Under the pieces are notes generated by a model. It saw nothing but the letters and a program-made list of their open reading frames with translations. It did no database searches and was not told where the DNA came from. From Chitinophagaceae bacterium UBA2793 (GTDB lineage: Bacteria; Bacteroidota; Bacteroidia; Chitinophagales; Chitinophagaceae): DNA of 12,081 nt. A program made the translations under genes and the position numbers. The DNA is taken from the NCBI GenBank assembly GCA_002352045.1, contig DEHT01000060.1:1-12081 (forward strand). Direction: 5' to 3'. Positions 1 to 6,590 of the stretch are shown one piece after another; position 1 is the stretch's first letter, and every line of letters begins with the position of its first letter.

Positions 1-1318
1 CGTAATTGATGCGAAGCGACCTGGTAAAACCCTTTGACCTGGTATTTTGTTGTTGAGTAGAATCTTTACCATTATAACTACTATCGAGGTTTAAATATTG
101 CTGATAGAAATCTCTGATATTTCTATTGGTACTGTGGGCCAAATTACCCACTATTCTAAAGGTTTCGCCGGGTGTTTTGGTTTTATGAGTAAATGAAAAA
201 TTACCCGATGGATTAATAGCTTTGGCTTCGCTGCCAATATTCCGGTCGCTTAGCCTGTACAAATTTTCAAATTGATTTAAGTTGCTGTACCAGGTGCCGG
301 TTTGGCCATCATTGTCTCTACTATTAAACATTCCTGTAATAGTAAGGCTGTTTTGCTTATTAAAATTATATTCAAAATTCAATCTTGTGTTTGGGCGATT
401 ATTGGTAGAAAAACTATTGCCGTCTGTCTTAAAAAAATTTGAACTATCGGCATACAAATTCTCCCTTAAGCTATAACTTTCACCACGGTAACGGTTGTAC
501 GAATATCCGGCGGTAGCCGTAAAAACCACTTTATTTTTCCTGTAATTATAAGTACCGCTAATACCGGCTTCGCCTCTTGTACCATAGTTTACATTAAGCC
601 TACCACTCTTACCTACTTTCCCTTTTTTGGTTACAATATTAATTACGCCCCCCCTTTCATTGGCATATTCTGCAGGAGGAGTTGTAAGCACTTCAATTTT
701 TTCAATCATACTACCGGGCATACTTTCCAACAAATCCTGCAATTGCCGGGCATCCATTTCTACCGGCTTATCATCTATCAGCACTTTTACCTCTTTTCCT
801 TTCATTAGCATTTTGCCATCGTTGTCTACCGAAACCAGTGGAGTTTGCTTTAGCAAATCAGTAGCATTGGATGCATTGCTAAGGGCCGATTCACTGGCAT
901 TAAAAGTAATTTTGCCATCCTTATTTTCAATAAGCGGTTTTTCGGCATACACCGTTACCGACTCCATTTCGCTGGCCGAACGTATCAATTTTAAATCGGG
1001 CAGATTAAAATCGGTTCTTTCTTCCCTCAAAAAAATGCTATCGGTTCTTAAGCTGGCATATCCGGTCATTTTTACCCGGAGCCTATAATATCCATATCTC
1101 AATTCATTAAATTGAAATTCGCCATTGGCATCGGTAACAAATATTTCAGCAACGGAGGTATCGTTCATTAATTGAATAGAAACAGTGGCACCTTCAATAA
1201 CCTTTCCATTATCTGCATCAATAATATTACCGGCAATAATTGTTTTATTGCTACCCGGCTGAGCAATTGCCGTAGAACAAATAAATACTGAAAAAAAGAA
1301 AAGAAAAAATGACTTCAA
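1..1318 (-). CDS. TonB-dependent outer-membrane beta-barrel protein, N-terminal part (runs off left edge)
   Basis: Reading the minus strand from 1318 gives about 439 open codons to the window edge, so the C-terminal half or so is missing. The product starts with a signal peptide (residues 1-20, MKSFFLFFFSVFICSTAIAQ). A carboxypeptidase-regulatory-like beta sandwich follows (about 25-110), then a TonB plug domain (about 120-232, with VTVYAEKPLIENK, the VKVLIDDKPV segment and the plug-end pattern IEVLTTPPAEYANERGGVINIVTKK), then the start of a beta-barrel rich in Tyr, Asn and Arg. This order matches the Bacteroidota 'outer membrane beta-barrel family' TonB-dependent proteins. They act in the outer membrane, probably in uptake of an unknown ligand; there is no SusD-like partner in view. 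The start is TTG: an in-frame TAG lies three codons upstream and the signal peptide begins at once. The family assignment is secure, the substrate unknown. Confidence 0.88.
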   Translation of the reverse strand, partial: MKSFFLFFFSVFICSTAIAQPGSNKTIIAGNIIDADNGKVIEGATVSIQLMNDTSVAEIFVTDANGEFQFNELRYGYYRLRVKMTGYASLRTDSIFLREERTDFNLPDLKLIRSASEMESVTVYAEKPLIENKDGKITFNASESALSNASNATDLLKQTPLVSVDNDGKMLMKGKEVKVLIDDKPVEMDARQLQDLLESMPGSMIEKIEVLTTPPAEYANERGGVINIVTKKGKVGKSGRLNVNYGTRGEAGISGTYNYRKNKVVFTATAGYSYNRYRGESYSLRENLYADSSNFFKTDGNSFSTNNRPNTRLNFEYNFNKQNSLTITGMFNSRDNDGQTGTWYSNLNQFENLYRLSDRNIGSEAKAINPSGNFSFTHKTKTPGETFRIVGNLAHSTNRNIRDFYQQYLNLDSSYNGKDSTQQQNTRSKGFTRSLRINY

Positions 1319-1342
1319 TGGTAACTAATGGAATTATTAAAA

Positions 1343-1350
1343 CAAAAATA
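1343..1350 (-). promoter_or_regulatory. Possible -7 box for the TonB-dependent protein
   Basis: The minus strand reads TATTTTTG, which fits the Bacteroidota primary-sigma -7 consensus TAnnTTTG, and ends 24 bases before the TTG start at 1318. I found no TTG -33 element at the usual spacing, so the call rests on the -7 box and its position only. Confidence 0.4.
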
Positions 1351-1498
1351 AAGATTCGATTTGAGTTATACATTGCCGTTCTTATAATTGTATGACCTTT
1401 ATTTTGCTACTAACTGTGAACTTTGAGCGCCTGAGTTGACGTTGTAAGTTTGCTATGAATGTTGAACTAAATAAAAGAACGAATCTATTTGAAAGCAC

Positions 1499-1526
1499 AT
1501 AACATATAACTCATAACTTATAACTC
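1499..1526. repeat. Four tandem copies of a 7-bp unit, ATAACTC-like
   Basis: Four consecutive heptamers read ataacat, ataactc, ataactt and ataactc. The first five bases of each unit are invariant and the last two vary. The array sits between two divergent genes, more than 90 bp from either putative -7 box. It may be a short-sequence repeat prone to copy-number change, or chance low-complexity DNA. Confidence 0.7.
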
Positions 1527-1618
1527 CAAATTCCAATTCGTCAACAACAAAGAATCGCTCACTCCGTATAAAATTTGAATCCCTCTGCCATCCTGTCATT
1601 CCACTCAACTCAATTTAC

Positions 1619-1626
1619 TATATTTG
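1619..1626 (+). promoter_or_regulatory. Possible -7 box for miaB
   Basis: TATATTTG matches the Bacteroidota TAnnTTTG consensus. The TTG start of miaB lies 20 bases downstream, which would leave a very short 5' leader. No good -33 TTG is present at 17-23 bp upstream, so this is a tentative call. Confidence 0.45.
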
Positions 1627-1645
1627 CATTTCAAATTTTTAAGCG

Positions 1646-3067
1646 TTGATAGATACATTGGTTTTGGATAAAACACACGATGAAAAAAGGCAAGGTGAGG
1701 CTTATGCCGCAGCTCCCATTGGCAATACAGCCATTCAAAAACATTTTTACATAGAAAGCTATGGCTGTGCCATGAATTTTGCTGATAGCGAAGTTGTGGC
1801 TTCCATATTGCAGGAGCATGGCTATGGTGCTACTACTCAAACGGAGCTGGCCGATTTAATTTTAATTAATACTTGTTCAATAAGAGAAAAGGCAGAGCAA
1901 ACCGTACGCAAAAGGCTTACAGAATTTAAGCAACACAAAAGAGCTAAACCCGAAATGCTGATTGGTGTTTTGGGCTGTATGGCCGAGCGGTTAAAAGCAA
2001 AATTTTTAGAAGAAGAAAAATTGGTTGACTTAGTGGTGGGCCCCGATGCTTACAGAAGCTTGCCCGCTTTGGTAGAAGAAGCCAACGGCGGACAAAAGGC
2101 GGTGAATGTATTGCTGAGCAGAGATGAAACCTATGCCGACATTGCTCCTATTCGATTAAACAGTAATGGCGTTACAGCATTTGTAAGCATCATGCGTGGC
2201 TGCAATAATATGTGTTCGTTTTGCGTGGTGCCCTTTACTCGTGGGCGTGAACGAAGCCGGGATGCCAATAGCATTGTGAAAGAGTGTGAGGCTTTATTTA
2301 ATGAAGGATACAGGGAAGTTACACTGCTTGGTCAAAATGTAGATAGCTATCATTTTATAGATGAATCCAACGATGTAACTGTAAGCTTTGCCAAACTAAT
2401 GCAAATGGTTGCAAAAATTTCACCCTTGTTAAGGGTTCGTTTTTCCACTTCGCATCCAAAAGATATTACCGACGAAGTATTGCTTACCATGAAGCAATAC
2501 GATAATATTTGCAATTACATTCACCTTCCGGTGCAAAGTGGAAGTACCCGTGTATTGCAAATGATGAACCGTACTTACAGTAGAGAATGGTACATTTCAA
2601 AAGTTGATAGAATAAGAGAGCTACTGCCCGATTGCGGACTAAGCACCGATATGATTACAGGCTTTTGTACCGAAACTGAAGAAGAACATAAAGAGTCGCT
2701 TAGCCTAATGGAATATTGCAAATTTGAACTGGCTTACATGTACTTTTATTCGGAAAGGCCGGGAACCCTTGCTGCAAGAAGATTTGAAGATGATGTGCCG
2801 CTTGAAACCAAGAAACGTCGCTTGCAGGAAATGGTTGCATTGCATCGCATTCATTCTTTAGAAGGTATGCAGAAAGAAGTTGGAAAAACTTTTAAAGTAT
2901 TGGTGGAAGGTACTTCAAAGAAAAGTGAAGAGGAATTGTACGGCCGCAATGATCAAAACAAAGTGGTGGTTTTTCCTAAACATCAATTTAAAAAAGGCGA
3001 TTATGTAATGGTTAATATTAATAGCTGTACTGCAGGAACATTAATCGGTGAAGCAATAATTAATTAA
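1646..3067 (+). CDS. miaB: tRNA-2-methylthio-N6-dimethylallyladenosine synthase MiaB
   Basis: MiaB is a radical-SAM methylthiotransferase that converts i6A37 to ms2i6A37 in tRNAs reading UNN codons. The 473-aa protein has the full architecture. The N-terminal UPF0004 domain carries the three auxiliary-cluster cysteines C41 (in YGCAMN), C77 (NTCSIRE) and C111 (GVLGCMAER). The radical-SAM domain carries the CxxxCxxC motif C186-C190-C193 followed by VVPFTRGRERSR. A C-terminal TRAM domain (about 405-472) ends in GTLIGEAI. The usual Gln after the first cysteine (GCQMN) is Ala here. The start is most likely TTG at 1646, because the first in-frame ATG lies inside the conserved CAMN motif and would remove C41; another TTG at 1658 is possible. 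The GC-rich palindrome at 3115 plus its T-run may end the transcript. Confidence 0.96.
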   Translation: MIDTLVLDKTHDEKRQGEAYAAAPIGNTAIQKHFYIESYGCAMNFADSEVVASILQEHGYGATTQTELADLILINTCSIREKAEQTVRKRLTEFKQHKRAKPEMLIGVLGCMAERLKAKFLEEEKLVDLVVGPDAYRSLPALVEEANGGQKAVNVLLSRDETYADIAPIRLNSNGVTAFVSIMRGCNNMCSFCVVPFTRGRERSRDANSIVKECEALFNEGYREVTLLGQNVDSYHFIDESNDVTVSFAKLMQMVAKISPLLRVRFSTSHPKDITDEVLLTMKQYDNICNYIHLPVQSGSTRVLQMMNRTYSREWYISKVDRIRELLPDCGLSTDMITGFCTETEEEHKESLSLMEYCKFELAYMYFYSERPGTLAARRFEDDVPLETKKRRLQEMVALHRIHSLEGMQKEVGKTFKVLVEGTSKKSEEELYGRNDQNKVVVFPKHQFKKGDYVMVNINSCTAGTLIGEAIIN

Positions 3068-3114
3068 AATGAAATGGAGCATAAAAATTTCGAGATAATT
3101 TATACCAACTACCG

Positions 3115-3147
3115 ACCTGCCTGCCGGCAGGCAGGTGAAATTTTTTT
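3115..3147 (+). repeat. Perfect 22-bp palindrome followed by a T-run; dispersed repeat, possible miaB terminator
   Basis: Positions 3115-3136 form a perfect 22-bp inverted palindrome with the core cctgcctgccggcaggcagg. Four bases later comes a run of seven T on the plus strand (3141-3147). The hairpin-plus-U-tract layout would suit intrinsic termination of miaB, which ends 47 bp upstream. The GC-rich core resembles short palindromes scattered through intergenic DNA of many Bacteroidota genomes (recalled knowledge, not searched). A related variant lies at 3152-3181. Confidence 0.75.
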
Positions 3148-3151
3148 GCGA

Positions 3152-3181
3152 AATTCCCTGTCTGCCGACAGGCAGGCATGT
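3152..3181. repeat. Palindromic repeat variant, copy B (identical to the copy at 7078-7107)
   Basis: The core cctgtctgccgacaggcagg differs from the 3115 copy at two positions, C to T and G to A. These two bases pair in a 6-bp stem with a TGCC loop (3157-3162 with 3167-3172), so the hairpin is kept. A 30-bp block including short flanks is identical to 7078-7107. Confidence 0.85.
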
Positions 3182-3207
3182 GACCAACAAAAATTAAAAA
3201 ATTACAC

Positions 3208-3384
3208 ATGAAATTACCGGTAAAATATATTATTCTTTTGTTTGCACTTATAAGTGGTATTATTTGCCTTTTTAGCAAATCAATAGCTGTAGGAATGAGT
3301 TCTGGTGGCGCTTTTGTAGCCTATGCAGCCATTGAAATTTACGACTTGATTATTATAAACCAGTCAGGTAAAGAAAAGGAATAA
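3208..3384 (+). CDS. Small two-helix membrane protein, 58 aa, function unknown
   Basis: An ATG at 3208 opens a 58-codon frame ending in TAA at 3382-3384. The peptide begins MKLPVKYIILLFALISGIIC, giving a first hydrophobic helix at about residues 6-22. A second helix with a small-residue, Gly/Ser-rich start (GMSSGGAFVAYAAIEIYDLI) lies at about 29-50, and the end is charged (SGKEKE). It is probably an inner-membrane protein with both helices spanning. I do not recognise a family. It lies 20 bp before the next forward gene and just after the palindromic repeats, so it may be cotranscribed with 3405-3911. The coherent bitopic pattern and clean start-to-stop fit between neighbours support a real gene, but at this length chance cannot be excluded. 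Confidence 0.6.
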   Translation: MKLPVKYIILLFALISGIICLFSKSIAVGMSSGGAFVAYAAIEIYDLIIINQSGKEKE

Positions 3385-3404
3385 ATGAATTAGTAAAACT
3401 ACTT

Positions 3405-3911
3405 ATGAAAACAGTTTTTACATTCTACCTGGTTTGGTTTACATCCATTGTAAGTGCACAAAACGAAAATCAATGGGAACAATATTTGAAAGAGAACCGT
3501 CCACAGGCATATGTGAGCTACTATTTTTCAAAAGGAGGTAAATCGTTACATAATATTTCGGCATTAATTATTAACGATACATTTTACTTAGTTGAACGAA
3601 AGGAAAGAAAATTGGTTCAGGCAAAGCAAATGGGGAGTGTTGTTTATGATACGTTGTATCAACATTGGCGTTCGCTAGAATATTTAAAAAATCATTTGCA
3701 TGGTTTCAACAATGAATTAAGTAAAAGCAGAAAAGACCAAAAGAATGAACAAATAGAGTTTAAGCAGGTAGCCATTTTATATGGTGGCATACATTTTAAT
3801 CATTACCGTTTAAAAACTGAAGAAGAGATTTTGAAAATCAAAAACAAAAAATTGATGAAAGCATATACTGTTTTAAATAAATTGGTAGAGCTGCTGCATC
3901 AAAATATTTAA
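3405..3911 (+). CDS. Secreted protein of unknown function, 168 aa
   Basis: The 168-aa product begins with a clear Sec signal peptide (MKTVFTFYLVWFTSIVSAQ, cleavage probably after SA or SAQ), so it is exported. The mature part is polar and Lys/Glu/Tyr-rich. It has a central segment with strand-like hydrophobic runs (ALIINDTFYLVERK, then VAILYGGIHFNHY) and a basic C-terminal helix (about 138-167, KTEEEILKIKNKKLMKAY). There is no lipobox, no cysteine pair and no catalytic motif that I recognise. It lies 15 bp upstream of the sigma-54 activator on the same strand, so it may be the first gene of that transcript or simply its neighbour. Function is unassigned. Confidence 0.8.
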   Translation: MKTVFTFYLVWFTSIVSAQNENQWEQYLKENRPQAYVSYYFSKGGKSLHNISALIINDTFYLVERKERKLVQAKQMGSVVYDTLYQHWRSLEYLKNHLHGFNNELSKSRKDQKNEQIEFKQVAILYGGIHFNHYRLKTEEEILKIKNKKLMKAYTVLNKLVELLHQNI

Positions 3912-3926
3912 TTAAGTACAGAGGCA

Positions 3927-5180
3927 ATGGAAATACAATCATTAAAAAACCGATTTGGAATAATAGGAAATTCACCGGCACTCAACCATGCCATGAATGT
4001 GGCTATGCAGGTAGCCAACACCGACCTGAGTGTACTTATCAATGGTGAAAGTGGCGTTGGTAAGGAAGTATTTTCTCAAATTATTCATGCTTTAAGTGCA
4101 AGAAAGCACAATCCGTTTATTGCAGTAAACTGTGGAGCTATACCCGAAGGAACTATTGATTCAGAATTGTTTGGCCACGAAAAAGGCTCTTTTACCGGAG
4201 CGGTAGATAGCCGAAAAGGATATTTTGAAACCGTAAACGGCGGCACCATTTTTTTAGATGAAATTGGTGAAATGCCACTGGGCACACAAGCAAGGTTATT
4301 AAGAGTTTTAGAAACCGGTGAGTACATAAAAGTAGGTAGCAGTAAAGTGCAAAAAACTGATGTAAGGGTTATTGCAGCTACCAACAAAGAATTGCTGGAA
4401 TATACCCATACCGGAAAATTTAGAGAAGACCTGTACTATCGTTTAAATACGGTTCCCATAAGAGTGCCTGCATTAAGAGACAGGAAGGAAGACATCGTTT
4501 TATTATTCAGAAAATTTACAACCGATTTTGCAGACCGCTACAAAACCAGCCCTGTACAATTGGATGATGAAGCTAAAAATATTTTAACCAACTATGCCTG
4601 GCCGGGTAATGTGAGGGAGTTAAAAAACATTGCAGAGCAAATTTCTGTATTGAGCAAAGACAAAAACATTAATGCTCAACAATTAAGAAATTTTTTACCG
4701 GAGCACCAATACAATCACTTACCGGTATTATCCGGAGGTGTAGGTAATGTAAGCCAGGCAGAATTTGCCAACGAAAGAGAAATTTTATACAAACTTTTCT
4801 TCGACATGAAAAAAGATGTGAATGAATTGAAGAAAATGTTTTTTGATATTTTACAAAATCCGGCAATGGCAACTGCTGCTCCTGTATATAATAGCGATGT
4901 AAATATTTCTCCATTGCCATCTGCATCGAGCCCTGCAGTGGGTAGCTATAGTCCGGCATCGTCGTCGCCGGTTATTTTTCACAATGGCAATACCCAAAAC
5001 GAATACCAGGCGCATGAAGATGTAGAAGAATCTTTAAGCATTGTTGACAAAGAAAAAGAACTCATTATTAAAGCGCTCAAAAAACACAGAGGTAAACGCA
5101 GAGACGCTTCACTTGACCTTGGCATCAGCGAACGAACTCTATACAGAAAATTAAAAGAGTACGATATAGAAGATCTATAG
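3927..5180 (+). CDS. Sigma-54-dependent transcriptional activator, AAA+ plus Fis-type HTH, no receiver domain
   Basis: This bacterial enhancer-binding protein remodels RNA polymerase carrying sigma-54 using ATP. The 417-aa protein has almost no N-terminal region: the AAA+ domain starts at about residue 8. Walker A is GESGVGKE (40-47), the sigma-54-contacting loop is GSFTGA (87-92, the Ser variant of GAFTGA), and Walker B is TIFLDE (107-112). Then come VIAATN (148-153), FREDLYYRLN with likely arginine-finger residues (165-174), and sensor II WPGNVREL (225-232). A linker (about 260-370) includes an Ala/Ser/Pro-rich stretch (311-352). A C-terminal Fis-like HTH (about 377-413, RRDASLDLGISERTLYRKLK) binds DNA. 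With no receiver, GAF or PAS domain, control must be by level, a partner or constitutive activity. It heads a forward cluster with lptE and secG. I found no clear -24/-12 promoter in the window, so its targets are not evident. Confidence 0.93.
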   Translation: MEIQSLKNRFGIIGNSPALNHAMNVAMQVANTDLSVLINGESGVGKEVFSQIIHALSARKHNPFIAVNCGAIPEGTIDSELFGHEKGSFTGAVDSRKGYFETVNGGTIFLDEIGEMPLGTQARLLRVLETGEYIKVGSSKVQKTDVRVIAATNKELLEYTHTGKFREDLYYRLNTVPIRVPALRDRKEDIVLLFRKFTTDFADRYKTSPVQLDDEAKNILTNYAWPGNVRELKNIAEQISVLSKDKNINAQQLRNFLPEHQYNHLPVLSGGVGNVSQAEFANEREILYKLFFDMKKDVNELKKMFFDILQNPAMATAAPVYNSDVNISPLPSASSPAVGSYSPASSSPVIFHNGNTQNEYQAHEDVEESLSIVDKEKELIIKALKKHRGKRRDASLDLGISERTLYRKLKEYDIEDL

Positions 5181-5240
5181 ATAAAATAGGTTAGAAAAAT
5201 TATTCATTTGCAATTATCAATTATATATTATTTTCTTCCC

Positions 5241-5756
5241 ATGATAAAAAACATTCGCCTCCTATTAGTGCTCACCGGTATCATTAGCATCTTTCAGTTT
5301 GCTACCTGCAAATATGGATTTAAAGATGTAGCACCTATACCCACCGAAGTAAAAACCTTTAGAGTAAATTATTTTGAGAATAAGGCACAGTATGTAAACT
5401 CACAATTGAGTCCACAGCTAACAGAAAGAATAAAGCAAAAAATTATTAATACCACCAGGCTTCGCCAAACCAATACCGACGATGCTCATTACGATATCAG
5501 CGGATTTGTGTCGCAATACTATGCTACTACGGTTGCCATCAGTAATAACCAAAGTACCGGCAACCGATTAAATGTAGGTTTTCATTTAGTATTTAGAAAT
5601 ACTTTAGATGAAACAAAAAATTTTGAAACCGATTTAAGCCGAACCTTCGATTTTCCTGCAACACAATCAATTTCAGATGCAGAGCGAAGCTTAAACGAAG
5701 AAATGATTAAGAACCTGGTAGATGAAATTTTTAATAAAATATTTTCTAACTGGTAG
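5241..5756 (+). CDS. lptE: LPS assembly outer-membrane lipoprotein LptE
   Basis: LptE plugs the LptD barrel and helps insert lipopolysaccharide in the outer leaflet. The 171-aa product has an N-terminal hydrophobic signal (about 5-20) ending in a cysteine at 23 (FATC). The mature protein is of LptE/LptB-family type: a KYGFKD start, the strand segment TEVKTFRVNYFENKA, an early helix (SPQLTERIKQKIINTTRL), a strand pair around HYDISGFVSQYY and NRLNVGFHLVFRN, and the C-terminal helix ISDAERSLNEEMIKNLVDEI. The lipobox is imperfect, with Thr at -1. I chose ATG 5241; an in-frame TTG at 5208 would add 11 residues before the signal peptide and seems unlikely. It follows the sigma-54 activator by 60 bp and precedes the TPR gene by 20 bp. 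Confidence 0.85.
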   Translation: MIKNIRLLLVLTGIISIFQFATCKYGFKDVAPIPTEVKTFRVNYFENKAQYVNSQLSPQLTERIKQKIINTTRLRQTNTDDAHYDISGFVSQYYATTVAISNNQSTGNRLNVGFHLVFRNTLDETKNFETDLSRTFDFPATQSISDAERSLNEEMIKNLVDEIFNKIFSNW

Positions 5757-5764
5757 GCTTATAA

Positions 5765-5772
5765 TACATTTG
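5765..5772 (+). promoter_or_regulatory. -7-like box abutting the TPR gene start
   Basis: TACATTTG fits the TAnnTTTG consensus exactly, with only four bases between it and the ATG at 5777. If used, transcription would start on or next to the start codon, giving a leaderless or nearly leaderless mRNA. No -33 TTG is seen at normal spacing, so chance similarity in AT-rich DNA remains possible. Confidence 0.3.
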
Positions 5773-5776
5773 AACC

Positions 5777-6577
5777 ATGTTGTTATCGAACAATTATCCA
5801 TATAAATACGCAACCGATATTCATTCATTAAAAATGCTGGTAGAAAAATATCCCTATTTTTCTCATGCACATTTTTTATTACTGAAGCAATTGCAGCAAA
5901 CAGATGATAGTTATAATGCGGTTGCAGCCAAAACTGCTCTACATTTTGCCAATCCTTTTTTACTGGAAAAACAATTAATGCAGGATGAGGAAGTTAAAGA
6001 CATACACATTGTTCAGTCGGTTGAAATAGTTGATATAGATAAAGAACGAAACCTTGAAATTGAACAACACACAATTGTATCTGAAGAAAAAAATGAGTTT
6101 GCAGACGGAATTCCCCCGGTTGAAAATGCCATAGCTCCAGAACCCAATCAATTATTACCCGAAGAAAAACAGCAAGTACCCGGTTTAGAAACTAAAACCA
6201 AAGAAGAAACCCTGTTATTTGAACCCCTGCATACCACCGATTACTTTGCATCGCAGGGTATTAAATTGAGCGAAGCTGTGCTTCCGAATGATAAAATGGG
6301 TAGGCAGTTGAGAAGTTTTACCGATTGGCTCAAAACCATGAAAAAGGTTCATCCATCGGGTATGGGGAAAAATATAAACGATGTACCGGTGGATGCATCG
6401 GTACAAAATATGGCAGAAAAAAGCAATATAGAAGAAGACATTGTAACCGAATCAATGGCCGAAGTTTACCTTCAACAGGGCAAAAAGGAAAAAGCCATTG
6501 AAATTTATCAAAAATTAAGTTTGCTCAATCCTTCTAAAAACGCTTACTTTGCAGCCAAAATAAACGAAATACACTAA
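5777..6577 (+). CDS. TPR-repeat-ending protein of unknown function, 266 aa
   Basis: This protein has three visible parts. The N-terminal helical part (about 10-70) contains the motif DIHSLKMLVEKYPYFSHAHFL, which reads like a degenerate helical repeat. The middle (about 70-150) is Glu/Pro-rich, acidic and probably disordered. Near the C-terminus (about 225-258) is one clear tetratricopeptide repeat (MAEVYLQQGKKEKAIEIYQK then LSLLNPSKNAYFAAKI). There is no signal peptide or membrane span, so it is predicted cytoplasmic. It sits between lptE (20 bp upstream) and secG (13 bp downstream), which suggests a scaffold or accessory role in envelope biogenesis or export. That role is inference from position only. 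Confidence 0.85.
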   Translation: MLLSNNYPYKYATDIHSLKMLVEKYPYFSHAHFLLLKQLQQTDDSYNAVAAKTALHFANPFLLEKQLMQDEEVKDIHIVQSVEIVDIDKERNLEIEQHTIVSEEKNEFADGIPPVENAIAPEPNQLLPEEKQQVPGLETKTKEETLLFEPLHTTDYFASQGIKLSEAVLPNDKMGRQLRSFTDWLKTMKKVHPSGMGKNINDVPVDASVQNMAEKSNIEEDIVTESMAEVYLQQGKKEKAIEIYQKLSLLNPSKNAYFAAKINEIH

Positions 6578-6590
6578 AATAAAAATTGAC

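Larger units (their letters stand above)
1319..1645. other. Divergent intergenic region between the TonB-dependent protein and miaB
   Basis: This 327-bp AT-rich spacer carries a -7-like box for each flanking gene (1343-1350 minus, 1619-1626 plus) and a short tandem repeat (1499-1526). I saw no convincing small ORF or structured RNA in the rest; forward ORFs from the ATGs here close within about 15 codons. Confidence 0.6.

Noticed and set aside
627..1088. Forward ORF of 153 codons
   Set aside because: It is antisense to the plug domain of the TonB-dependent protein, whose reading frame is strongly supported by motifs. The forward product is Ser/Leu-rich with no domain.
3060..3278. Minus-strand ORF of 72 codons after miaB
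   Set aside because: Much of its product comes from translating the palindromic repeats (MPACRQTG and LPAGRQVG peptides), a common false-gene signature, and it overlaps the 58-aa forward gene.
4085..4387. Minus-strand ORF of 100 codons inside the sigma-54 activator
   Set aside because: A shadow of the AAA+ core; no motif, no promoter, and the forward frame has every expected catalytic motif.
5208..5240. Upstream TTG extension of lptE
   Set aside because: It would place 11 extra residues in front of a normal signal peptide; ATG 5241 gives the expected lipoprotein N-terminus.
5181..5240. Possible sigma-54 (-24/-12) promoter before lptE
   Set aside because: A TTGC is present at 5208-5211, but no GG lies 10 bases before its GC, so the required spacing is not met. 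No good match was seen before miaB or lpdA either.
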